A stretch of DNA of 64,000 bases from contig NW_024589867.1 of the NCBI RefSeq assembly GCF_018446385.1, forward strand, positions 23,499 to 87,498, written 5' to 3'. The notes beneath the pieces were generated by a model. That model saw only the letters and a list, made by a program, of their open reading frames with translations, was not told the DNA's origin and searched no databases. Shown in pieces: positions 12,847-23,769 of the stretch. Each line of letters starts with the position of its first letter. The stretch's first letter is position 1. This DNA is from Zingiber officinale. Taxonomy: Eukaryota; Streptophyta; Magnoliopsida; Zingiberales; Zingiberaceae. Both the position numbers and the translations under genes were made by a program.

Positions 12847-13322
12847 GCTCGGACGTTTATAGACGCCGGCTCGTCTCTCGATATTTAACGTCGGAGCTCG
12901 ACGGTCTTCCGTTCGGACGTTTATAGACGCCGGCTCGTCTCTCGATATTTAACGTCGGAGCTCGACGGTCTTCCGCTCGGACGTTTATAGACGCCGGCTC
13001 GTCTCGTCTCTCGATATTTAACGTCGGAGCTCGACGGTCTTTCGCTCGGACGTTTATAGACGCCGGCTCGTCTCTCGATATTTAACGTCGGAGCTCGACG
13101 GTCTTCCGCTCGGACGTTTATAGACACCGGCTCGTCTCTCGATATTTAACGTCGGAGCTCAACGATCTTCCGCTCGGACGTTTATAGACGCCGGCTCGTC
13201 TCTCGATATTTAACTTCGGAGCTCGACGGTCTTCCGCTCGGACGTTTATAGACGCCGGCTCGTCTCTCGATATTTAACGTCGGAGCCCGACGGTCTTCCG
13301 CTCGGACGTTTATAGACGCCGT
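12847..13322 (+). repeat. 64-bp tandem repeat array abutting the 3' LTR
   Basis: Units starting G(C/T)TCGGACGTTTATAGACG begin at 12847, 12911, 12975, 13044, 13108, 13172, 13236 and 13300. Spacing is 64 bp, except one of 69 bp caused by a local CGTCT duplication. The last copy is cut after about 23 bp by the 3' LTR. The array occupies the place where a polypurine tract would be expected. Confidence 0.95.
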
Positions 13323-14105
13323 TGATCCTGTCCGAACGCTGAATCAACGGACGCTGGGCACGTGGCGCTCTCCGGGTTGCTGATGTAGATCTCCGGCTAG
13401 TCTCACGAAACTCCGGCGAACCTGCACAGAAGTCGGGCCGGGAAGGGGTTCCCGGCGGTGACCCTCCGACGCTCAAGTCAGGTAAGCAAGTGGTGGAAAA
13501 AGTAGCTCCAAAGCTTGTATCTCGCGTACCTCCGGCGAAGTCTGCGGCTCTTTATATAGAGCGGTGAAAGAGCTTCTACACGCCCACCGAGGCGCGTACG
13601 TGTCCGCAGCCCATACCTCGGTATGGGTTTGTCAGAAAGCTTACCTGACGCCATACTTCAACAGCCCCATCGCGCCTTCGATGGGACAACAGGACACCCC
13701 GTTGTCAGACTAGGAGTATGGCCTAGCCATACGACTTGACGGCTGTCAGCAGGTGTTCCTGTCCCTATTTACCCACCGCCGGCCAGGACGTCCGTCCGAC
13801 CTGCTAGACGAAGAGCGCCGTCCGGACGACCATAATTCCCTGCGCCGGCCGGGCGGCGCACCCATTACATCCTGCCTTCTCTTAGGCCTTCCGCTCGGTC
13901 ATTATTTACTGTTTCATTGAGCGTCGGAACCCCGATCCCTGTCAGGGTGCCTTTTACTGTCAGATGTTTACTGGCAGACTGATCGGCCTGTCCTTTTTTC
14001 ATGAGTCCGGTTGGCTCACCCTCCTTCGACGGACCACCTGGCCTTTTGACCTCCACGTGGCGTTGACCCCTCGTTAGGGGGTCCCGGGCTCTTACCACCG
14101 GATCA
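13323..14105 (+). repeat. 3' LTR of the LARD-like element (783 bp)
   Basis: Near-identical to 8808-9549 plus a 41-bp segment at about 13709-13749 bounded by GTCAG direct repeats. It ends CCACCGGATCA immediately before the GGAGC duplication. Confidence 0.93.
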
Positions 14106-14279
14106 GGAGCCAATGCTCCGTCGCCGTTGGTGATTGGCAATTGATGGTGATCAACAGTGCCATACCTGAGATTTTGATGGTCTAAGTTGAACTTCAATAA
14201 AAAGGGTCCTCTTACATCGTCTTACTACTATATTAACTTAAAAAATCATCTACATTTCAAAATATGATCCTCCTTATCA

Positions 14280-14575
14280 AAATTTTTTAATGAGGCTACA
14301 AGATGTACAATAAAATAAAGAGTTGGATAGCATGAATATTTCAAATAATAATAAAAAAATAGATATTATTGATAATCATTTAATACAATATGTCTTGCTT
14401 CCGTTTTAGCTATAAAAGTACAATATATATTGCTGTCATGTTTTAGTGAGGCTACAACATGTAAAGTAAAATATGAAGTTAAATAATACTTAATATTACA
14501 AAATATAATTAAATAAAAAGATAAATATTACCAATAATCATTTTGAATACAACACATCTTGTTGTTTTAGTTGCA
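14280..14575. repeat. Diverged tandem duplication at the hAT 3' end
   Basis: About 14280-14402 and 14436-14575 are two diverged copies of one segment, each starting near TGAGGCTACAA and passing through an ATAATCATTT motif. The second copy overlaps the C-terminal codons of the hAT pseudogene; the first is a decayed extra copy. Confidence 0.65.
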
Positions 14576-16768
14576 AAAATATCAATTAAGTTTGTACAAT
14601 CAAGATGTTCAACTATTTTCTTTTCAATAGACAACATCACTAATCCATTTAATCTGGTTGATTGAAGATATGTTTTAATCAACTTCGACTTAGAAAAACT
14701 CCTTTCTATAGATGTCACTGTAACTGGTATGGTCAATAAAATTCTATATGCAACATGAGTATTTTGGATATCAATCATCCATATTTTTCAGATAATTCAA
14801 AACATCTATTATTATGTTTATTTCCATGCTGGTAAAGACTATTTCAAAATTGATAACTCCATATACAGATCATCTCCATCAACATCTGACTTACCATTAT
14901 ATCTCAATGTTTCTTCAAGATTTTTATAAAATTTCATTAGGCTATCATCATTAGCAAACTTTTCTTTCTCTAGATTGAACAAAAATCTAAATGTTTCTTC
15001 ATGCTTATAAAATTGTTCAAATCGGATTTTTAGTGAAGAAATAGCTTGATCTATTAAGAAGATTAAATAATTAACTCTAAAAGATTATTCAGCTATTGTA
15101 TCACATCTTCACTATTACTTTAATCAAATTATTTCTTTTTTCGGATAATGCATTTTTCTTTAAACGTAGTTTTAATCTCCATTTCTTCTGCCATTTGCTT
15201 TGCTTCTAGCATGACCTTATCAAATCTAAACTAACAACTTGTGTCAAATTACCATGTCAAGCAAGAATTCAAAATTTTCAAGTTCATATGTTGCCAATGA
15301 TTCATCTTCACTCTTTATTTTGGATCTTTACTCGTTTGTACTAAATCAAATAAAGCATCTCTAATTTTTTATGTTTGTTCTTTTATAACTCTCACGCTTT
15401 CAACATGAATTTCCCAATGAGTTTGTGATAATGGGTTAACTATTAGGCCTTCTACATGATCTTTAAAAACTTTCCAATGCTTGGTAGAAGATAAAAACAA
15501 TGTATAAATACGTTGTATCACTCCAAACATAGACATAGCTTTAGAACAACAATTAACCATATCATATAATGCCAAATTCAGACTATGACACTCACAAAGT
15601 GTATAAAAGGCTCTATGATTTATTTTAAGTAATCTTTTTTGCACTCCATTATACTTTCCTTTCATATTGGATCCATTCTAATACCCCTATCCTCTTATAT
15701 CATCAATATTTAGCTCGAGACCATTCAACACATTTTTTAGTTCAGTAAGCAGTCCGAATCTAAAAGTGGAATCCACTTTTAAAAAAACTACCTAGTATTC
15801 TTTAACCATAACAGAGTTTGTTGAATTATCCACACAACGTATTATAAGAAACATTTGTTCCTCATGCCTTATGTTTGGAGTGTAATCTAGTATAACTGAA
15901 TAATATTGCTTCTTTATTTTTTTTTTCTAAAAATTGTAGTTTTTACTTTATTTTCCAATATCTGAATCAATTTATTTTGAATTTTTGGATCAAGATATGT
16001 ATAATGTGTCTCATGTGCTTGAAAACATCGTATGTGCTCTTGCATTATTGGATTGAACTCAGCAATCATTTGTAAAAAATTACTATTATTCTCAACATAA
16101 AGTTTTTCACAATTTCCTCGATATGCTAGATTAATTTTTGCAAGTCTATAGGCAACAACAATTAACTTCTTTAATATTAATCTCCAATGCTCTTTTTCTT
16201 TATTATTTTCTATCTGAATGATTTCATCAATTGTTTATTTTTTCAACCTTTTTTCCAATTCATTCCATGTTGTCATACAACCACTATGTTCCTTATTTCC
16301 TTCATGCACTGTAATACATCAAGTTAAATTATATCAATCCTTGTAACTTCAGTATCTAATTGACTAATTGTATTCATGCTGTTGTGATTTATGAACAACT
16401 AACAACAAAAGTAAAATATTCTATCCAAGGAAGAAGAATAAACTAGCCATTTTCTATTCTTTTTTCTCTCCATTTGCAGTATCCGTTCATAATGCAATAC
16501 ATCAAAATGTCTACCAGCTTTATCTTTAGGAAACAAGATGCCATCAATTCTAGTTGGACCCTTTTCTACTAAAAAAATCTCTTAAATTTTGTTCATTTTC
16601 CCCCCATTTTCTAAAATCATCAATATTCAAATGTGAAGGAATCTCTTGGTTTGTAGTTTCAGGCTGAACATCAAAAATATTATCATTATCTTCTTCATCC
16701 AAGTCATTCACAATTTCTTGTTCAACTTCCATCGTATTTTTAATCTTCTTTTCCATAACCATTTTGTT
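14518..16768 (-). pseudogene. hAT-family transposase (TTF-type zinc finger class), decayed
   Basis: Reading from 16768 down, pieces in different frames match plant TTF-type/hAT transposases. An acidic N-terminal piece contains HLNIDDFRKWGEN. A central piece at 15665-15369 contains CECHSLNLALYDMVNCCSKA. A C-terminal dimerisation piece at 14778-14518 contains LLTIPVTVTSIERSFSKSK and LNGLVMLSIEKKI. Stops and frameshifts separate them, so no functional transposase can be made. Terminal inverted repeats were not identified with confidence. The LARD-like element is inserted just downstream of its 3' end. Confidence 0.8.
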
Positions 16769-16796
16769 ATTGATATTAAGGTATTTATTAAGAAAA

Positions 16797-16944
16797 ATGA
16801 TATGCTCAAGGAAAGAATCTCAAGGAAATACTCAAGGATAGACACATAAAATGATGGGATCCACAAAAAGTGAAATGGTGGGGGTATGAATTTATGTGTC
16901 TATTCTTGAGTATTTCCTTGAAATTTTTTCTTGTGCATATCATT
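16797..16944. mobile_element. Palindromic MITE-like insertion
   Basis: Arms 16797-16850 and 16891-16944 are inverted repeats of about 54 bp (roughly 48 matches by eye), ending AATGATATGC and GCATATCATT, with a 40-bp loop. It sits just upstream of the hAT coding remnant. No certain target duplication is visible, so the superfamily is open. Confidence 0.6.
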
Positions 16945-16956
16945 GCGCATTTATTC

Positions 16957-17191
16957 ATATCTCCAAATAAGTGTCTCTTCTCTTTGTTTCCTTTTTCTTT
17001 TTTGAGATCTAGATAAATATTTTAGAGACATGATTATATATTACACCTAGTTTTAGGCTGAACATCAAAAATATTATCATTATCTTCTTCATCTATTAAT
17101 ATCTCCAAATAAGTGTCTCTTCTCTTTGTTTCTTTTTTCTTTTTTGAGATCCAGATAAATATTTTAGAGACATGATTATATATTACACCTA
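16957..17191. repeat. Segmental duplication upstream of the hAT pseudogene
   Basis: 16957-17049 and 17099-17191 are near-identical 93-bp copies. The piece between them (17053-17094) copies hAT coding sequence found at about 16658-16699. This looks like a template-switch or unequal-exchange product. Confidence 0.8.
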
Positions 17192-18527
17192 AAAAATATA
17201 AAAAAATAATGTGTAAGAACTAAGAAATAAATAAATAAATAATGGAAAAGAGAAAAAGTTTAAAGGATAAAAAGTAAAAGAAAAGAGAGCTAAAGAAAGA
17301 CAAGAAAGAAAAAAACACATTCAAGGTAGAAAATGAAGGAATTTTATTTGAGGGCTTTTGTCGTCATGTGCAATTTGGGAAGAACTATGTGTCCTCGACT
17401 GCGCCAGATTGGTCCACTTCACCTCCCCTGTAGCTTCTAGACAATATAAGTACTGTAAGCAGCATTTGTAAAATAAATGCATTCGAATTTGGGTTACTGT
17501 GAGAATGATTTCATAGTAAATTCATTTGATAAATTTGCAAAAAAAAAGTTGTTAAATGTAGAGAGTGAAAAATAAAAATGAACGTCATCATATTATTCCT
17601 TATTTTCAACAATTCAAAGAGGTGAATTGCCAATGCTTACAATTATATCGTAATGGTAGCTACTGTTCAATTGCTAAATTTTGGGAAATTGTACAATTTA
17701 ATATGATAGGGATATCAAGAAACATTTTTGCAAAAAACTTAACCAAATTTCTTAGGATTTAGCAAATAACATGTTATGGAATTATAATGTAGATATTCTG
17801 CCCTCAAGAAACATAAACTTTTCTCCTTTTTTGTTTCTTAGATTTCAATGCACCATTAAGTGTTAAGCATTTGAGGAATTTAGTACGTTAGGTATCAGGA
17901 AGATGTACATTGTATACACAGTTAAAAAAAAGAGGCAGATCTAGCATTAGGGCAATCTTAAACTTCAGAAAGTAACATGTTTTTTTTTTCAAGTATAAAT
18001 GAGTGAAACACAAATTCTAGCAGTCAAATCAATGAAGTAACAAAGAAACCTACCCGATTATGAGAAAGACGAGGATCTCGAGATAAATCACATAAAGGAG
18101 AGAAGCTTCAGGCAAGGAAAAGGGGATGAACAATCCAATCGATCAAACTTGTGCTAGTGATTTGTCTTATGATATGCTCGGTAAATTTTTCATCCATCCC
18201 ACTACAACATAACAATCCAATCAATCAGACTCGCACTTCTTTCGATTATACTTAAGGGTGAGACTTGTGATATGAGAATAGATGAAGTCACGTGAAAAAG
18301 GGGGAATCCCCCTGTATGGTTCCTTTGAACGATAGGGAAAAGAGAGGGAGGATCTCTCATGCACCGCAAGAAGCCTCTTGATGGGATAGCCCTTCTCACA
18401 CAATCTACTGGATGAACGCATGCCACTGCGTATCCCTTTGCTGGCTCCTTCGTGCTTGATGTGGCGGTTCAAAGAGGGTGCCATGTGGCATCCAAAAGTT
18501 AATATTGTAAGTATCCTATGGTAGTTT
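17192..18527. other. Unassigned spacer
   Basis: AT-rich with A-runs up to about 17350, then mixed sequence. Open stretches on the minus strand at 18202-18484 lack family motifs and look like chance frames. The last part, near 18500, leads into Sirevirus LTR sequence. Confidence 0.4.
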
Positions 18528-18781
18528 TGGTGTGATCAACAAAGTCAAGTTAGGTTTGTTGGGTTGCAAAGTTACAAACAAAGTCCCACATTGAAAAATA
18601 CATTGGAAAGATCATATATTTAATTATAAGGGAAAGATATCTCCATTGGTATGAGACCTTTTGGGTAGAGCCCAAGAGCAAATCATAAAGACTTAGGTCT
18701 AAAGTGGACAATATCATGTTATTATAGAGATATCTAAATTCCTTTTGATCCTAACAATTGGTACAGAGCCCGGATTATTAG
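18528..18781 (+). mobile_element. Small LTR with primer-binding site, inside a Sirevirus LTR remnant
   Basis: 18528-18556 matches the Sirevirus LTR segment at 29106. It is interrupted at 18557 by a 200-bp LTR-like unit (TGTTGGG to CCTAACA, ending 18756). This is followed by TTGGTACAGAGCC at 18758-18770, a one-base-deleted form of the initiator-Met primer site TGGTATCAGAGC. No second LTR was found. It may be a TRIM or a truncated copia element. Confidence 0.55.
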
Positions 18782-19789
18782 AAGGTCTAACCGCCGACTG
18801 TGCACAAGAATTATGGTCTAATTAAGCCATGTAAGTAAAATATTGACCTTGAACAAGGGAGGAGGGAGCTCTTATGTCCGAATCAGGAGGGCTAGACACC
18901 AGATAGGAAGTCCTAACTATGACTAGGCAAGGAAGTCCTAGTAGGTCTGGTGGACCGAGGGACAAGAAGACCTGATGGGTCAATAATCAGATGTGAACAA
19001 GTAAATTTTCAAAGGAGCATTTTTCAAGGTAAAAATAAAATATTACTCACTCCCCCAAAACTTTTTCTACTCATAAAGATCTGTTCCTCAAAAGAAAGCT
19101 TTATTACTTACTTTTTTAATACATTTCTCTCCCTTTGACATATATAAAGTTTCTCAAAAAAAAGCTTTATTACTTACTTTTTAATATATTTATCTCCCTT
19201 TGACATATATAAAAAATTATTAAGTAGAAAGAAAAGTTGTAAAAAATAATAATTTTAAAAAGTTAACTTTTCAATCCTTTTCTTTTAAGCTCCCTGAAAA
19301 TAACACTTAACTTTTAAAAAATGTGTTTAGCTTAAAAAATCTTAGCTAAATACTTAGCTTTGAACATAATTTCTTTAAAAAATATTTAACTAAATAGTTA
19401 GTTTTAAAAAGAATTTTCTTGTAAAAATAACTTAGTTAAAAACATAGCTAAAGAAATTCGATTAAAATTTTCAGGAAATAATTGATTTTGAAAAAACTTA
19501 ACTTATAAATCTTTTAAAATATCAACCCAAAAAAAAATAATTAATTCTCTATTTTTCTCTCTTAAAAAGTTTAAGTAATTTATAGGGGATAATGAGCTTA
19601 AATATTTCAATTAATACCTTGATTAATGACTATGACCCTAGAGTCCAAGCATGAAAAATTTAAATTTAAAAGTATGGAAGTAATTATCTATTTTCCTAAT
19701 TTTTCATTTCACCCATTTTATATATGTTATCAAACATATTCAGCTTATGAGTTTGTGTGAGATGGAGTTAAGTTAATTTTGAAGTTGAA
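18782..19789. other. Retroelement-derived AT-rich spacer
   Basis: 18880-19030 resembles the Sirevirus LTR text near 24740-24810 (shared 'agacctg(a/g)tgggtcaa'). A segment around 19085-19150 is repeated at 19155-19215. The rest is AT-rich and non-coding. Confidence 0.4.
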
Positions 19790-20720
19790 TTTTGAAAAAC
19801 ATTTAATTTTGAAAAATAAGTTTGAAATTTGAAAAATATTTAAGTTTGAATTATAAAAATATTTAAGTTCAATTTTAAAATATCTAAATTTAAATTTCAA
19901 AAATATAAAAATTTCAATTTTAAAATATATAAGTTTGAATTTTAAAATATTTAAGTTTGAATTTTAAAAATATTTAAGTTTAAAATTTTAAAAATATTTA
20001 AATTTTAAATTTTAAAAATATTTAAATTTGAATTTTAAAATATCTAAGTTTTAATTTCAAAAATATATAAGTTTAAATTTTAAAATATTTAAGTTTGAAT
20101 TCCAAAAATATTTAAATTTGAATAAAATATTTAACTTTAAATTTTAAAATATTTAAGTTTGAATTCCAAAAATATTTAAGTTTGAATCTCAAAAATGTTT
20201 AAGTTTGAATTTTAAAATATTTAAGTTTGAATTTCAAAAATATATAAGTTTGAATAAAATATATAAGTTTGTATTTTAAAATATTTAAATTTGAATAAAA
20301 TATTTAAGTTTGAATTTTAAAAATATTTAAGTTTGAATTTTAAAAACAATTATATTTGAATTTCAAAAATATTTAAGTTTGAATTTTAAAACATTTAAGA
20401 TTAAAATTAAAAAAATTAAAAATTAAAAATTAATTATGATTTAAAACTTAACATTTGAAAATATTTAAGATTAAAATTTAAAAATTAATTATGACTTGAA
20501 AATTAATTAACTTATGAAAATATTTAAGATTTTGAAATTAAAATTTAAAAAGTAATTATGATTTAAAAATTAACATTTGAAAATATTTAAGATTAAAATT
20601 TTAAAATTAATTATAATTTCAAAATTATCATTTGAAAATATTTAAAATTAAAATTTGAAAATTAAATAACTTTTGAAAATATTTAATATTTTGAAATTAA
20701 AATTTAAAAATTAATTAAGA
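19790..20720. repeat. AT-rich degenerate minisatellite (about 22-bp period)
   Basis: Roughly forty diverged units built on AATATTTAAGTTTGAATTT, grading from about 20390 into a related TTAAAATTAAAAATTAATTA form. It lies between Sirevirus-related sequences on both sides, so it may be an internal expansion of that element. Confidence 0.8.
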
Positions 20721-21347
20721 TTCGATTTAAGTTTGGTTAAATTTTATTAAGTTTAGTTTAATTTGAATTATATTTCGTTGATTAAGTGAGGTTAATGTTT
20801 TAATTAACTAATTTTAAACCTAAATCCATCTCACACCTCTTCTAGATTGTCAATCAGGGAATCTTATCTATTTTGTGATATGGTTAATTTTATCTTCATT
20901 TTAAATTCAAATCTAATGATTGATTTACAAATAAGTTAGACAAAGGTTTAGCAGTTAGTCAATTAAATATTTATTTTAATAATTGATTTCCAGACTGTGT
21001 CGAGGTACTAAGCCTTCTTGGATATTGGAATAACAACCACTTCTAGACAAAGAGTTTTAAAGAAACTAAATGTTTATTTTTCTTTCTGAAAATCCTTGGT
21101 CTAACTAAACAAGTGTCGATCAAGTATAAGTCCTTATCTATTCTAATCTAAGCATGTATAAGGAAAAAGCAGTAAATCAACATCAATCAGGTTTATTTAT
21201 AAAGATGATTTTTCTATTGGCTCCCTCTGGATCATATCCTTGATAAGGTCTATCGAGGTAGTAGATTTGATCTTTGGGGATCCAATATTGATCAAGTCCA
21301 ACTTGATTAGTCATGTTAGACTTAGGGACCCATGCTTGGAATAGGAT

Positions 21348-23769
21348 TATAACGATCCCACCCTCCACTCTACTAGTCTGTGAGGGTGGGACGTTACTGT
21401 ACTATTAACTTTACTTAACTAGTGTTGCTCACATGTAAATAGCAATACTTAAAACTCTCAAAAACTCAAAGGATACAATAAGTAACAGCTGGAAATATAA
21501 ATAACTCATCTAATACATTCTACTCAATTATTTGTTCTCAACTAAAACTATATATATTAATCTGAACATGCATGCAACAATAATACAATTCAGATAGCGG
21601 AACTAATGTGCATAGCAAATAAAAGGAAGAATTCTAAAACTTAAAATATTCAATGAACAAATCCAGCAACATGAAAGAATAATCCCAACAGTCTAAATAC
21701 AAAATCTTAATGAATTCTTAAGCAAAATCCCAAAGCTTCCATAGTCCAGGCACCACACATCCATCCACACCTCCTTGTCGCCTTCCTTCACTATAGCTTT
21801 CCTTTTCCTTTATCTGCAGTAAGAGGAAAATGCAACTATAAGCAGAATTCTTAGTAAGCGCTATCTAACTCACAAAACTCGAATATGCATGTGAACAAAA
21901 AGGAATTTAAAAACTGAATGCTTTAAAAGGAATACTACTCATGCTCATCTAATAGCAAGGAAATTAAAATAGACTGAAATGCTAAACATATAAAGCTGCT
22001 CATGCTCATTTAATAGAAATAAGAAAATCTAAACATGTAAGAATAAAAGAGCTAAACTTGCTGATTTTTAAACTTATGGGAAGCTTATTCTATTTGTTCA
22101 AAACTTATACTTTTATACTTCAAAATAATAATCTCTTGGGCCCAGGCTTAGTACCATTTGCGCGCTCCCTAATAGAAACTGAGGTAGCGAGCCACCAGTC
22201 CTACAAAGGTAAAGACCTTGGTCTTACCAGGGCTGAGACCTCGGAACCGGTCACCTGGATTTGTTTAACGACAACCTCGGAAGTCGGGTACTAGACTTCT
22301 CAAATAAAATACTTGTTACTTGTTAATACTTATAATAAAAGATTGCCTCATACAAAACTGCAATGCTTAAACAAATCTAAACTGCAGTGCTGAAATAAAT
22401 CTAAAACTGCAGTGCTTAAACGAATTTAAAACATGCAGTGCTTAAACAAATTTTAAAACTAAAATGCTTGAATAAAATCTTAGACTGCAGTGCTCGGTTA
22501 AAAGATCTAAAACTGCAGCGCTTGAACAAAAATCTAACTGAAATGCTTAAATGAATCAGTAAAGAATCTACACTGCACATTAAAAACAAAATGACCAAAA
22601 GTCTAACAACATGGTTAACACACAAGTCATTCCTACTCAAGAGTTCCACGGAAAAAAAAAAAATCAAAGCTGCACATCTAATTATGCTACCAATGATCTA
22701 ATTACTGGATCTTTCCACAACTGAACTTATTCATACCCATTGCAACACAACCCGAAAACATAACCATCCTCCTGTTCAGTACCACGGTAAGGAAAACAAA
22801 AGGGACCGAATTGCTACACATAGACATTCTTTGCAGTGACCACAAAACCGAAACCTACATGCTCAAACAACTAAACCCTTTCATATTCATGGCCTAGTAG
22901 CAACAAAATCTGAAACCTGTAAAACTCCATATTTAACTGATCATGCTCATTAAAATCTCAACAGAAAAATCTACATAAAAATCTGAATTTCTAATTACAA
23001 GGGAAAAATAAATCTTGGATCTACTCTAAATTCCCTAGCAACCACAATCCTTTACAGCAGATGCCGAAAGCCAAAGAAAACTAAATCCCTAGCAATCCAC
23101 AATTCTTTACAGCATATTCCGAAAACTAAAAGAAACACTAAATCGAAGCTCGAAACTACCCTTGCCGCAGGTGAGTAGCACTTACCTTGGTTCTTGGACT
23201 CACAACCGAGAAGAGAAGCTTCTAGGGTTTTTCGGAGAACTTGAAAATCCAACCTTTCCTTCGTGCCTATAGATTCCCTCGACGAGAAGGTCCCTAGTCC
23301 GTGAAGAGCTCACGGGATTAGCCCTTCGCCGGCCGCCGGAGACGAAGCCCTAGCTTCGACTTCGTCTTCCGCCCTAATAGCATCGTCGCACGCGAGAGAG
23401 GAGAGGAAATTAGGTCTCGGAAAAATAATCCCTAAGTTCTCTCTTTATCTCCCTTTATAACTCGAGTACTTTGTTATCTACTATTGCTTAAATTAATTTC
23501 GCTATCTATTTTATCAGCATGGCCCTGCTGGGTTCCTGGTCATCCGAAACAACTTAAGACTTTGCTTAACTAGAGGTCTCTGGTTCGATCCTTGGCCCGT
23601 CCTCTTTTTGCCTTAAATTCGTTTCTTTTGGTAAAATTACCAAACGAACTCCAAAAATTACATAAAAATATTCTAAAAATTTCTAAAAATCTTTAGAATA
23701 TTTCTAAAGTATTTTAAAATATTTTTAAGTACTATTAGGACTCGTACTAAGGAAATTTGGGTTGTTACA
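21348..23769. mobile_element. Long solo LTR, copy 1 (gypsy-like)
   Basis: Bounded by TATAACGATCCC (first TG decayed to TA) and GGGTTGTTACA, with a 5-bp target duplication AGGAT at 21343-21347 and 23770-23774. Length is 2422 bp with no coding content and no internal repeat of its own ends, so it is a solo LTR. It shares ordered blocks with copy 2 (25000-27276): the ATCTGCAGTA region, a GGGCCC-rich block and a tRNA-like block at 23521-23602. The insertion is in the Sirevirus linker. The superfamily is inferred only from the TGTAACRACCC-type end. Confidence 0.82.

Larger units (their letters stand above)
8803..14110 (+). mobile_element. Non-autonomous LTR retrotransposon (LARD-like) with private gene
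   Basis: The element runs 8808-14105 and is flanked by the 5-bp target duplication GGAGC (8803-8807 and 14106-14110). It starts TGATCC and ends GGATCA, and each LTR carries these same 6-bp inverted ends. The internal part has no recognisable protease, integrase, reverse transcriptase or RNase H. It has a three-exon plus-strand gene and a 64-bp tandem array. No tRNA-complementary TGG site follows the 5' LTR and no purine tract precedes the 3' LTR. It must depend on another element's enzymes. Calling it LARD-like is inference from size and content. Confidence 0.88.

Noticed and set aside
12847-13322. CRISPR-like array
   Set aside because: The 64-bp units are contiguous tandem copies without unique spacers, inside a plant retroelement.
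21183-21368. Stand-alone small gene
   Set aside because: Its translation fits the Sirevirus linker, and it is cut by the solo LTR starting at 21348.
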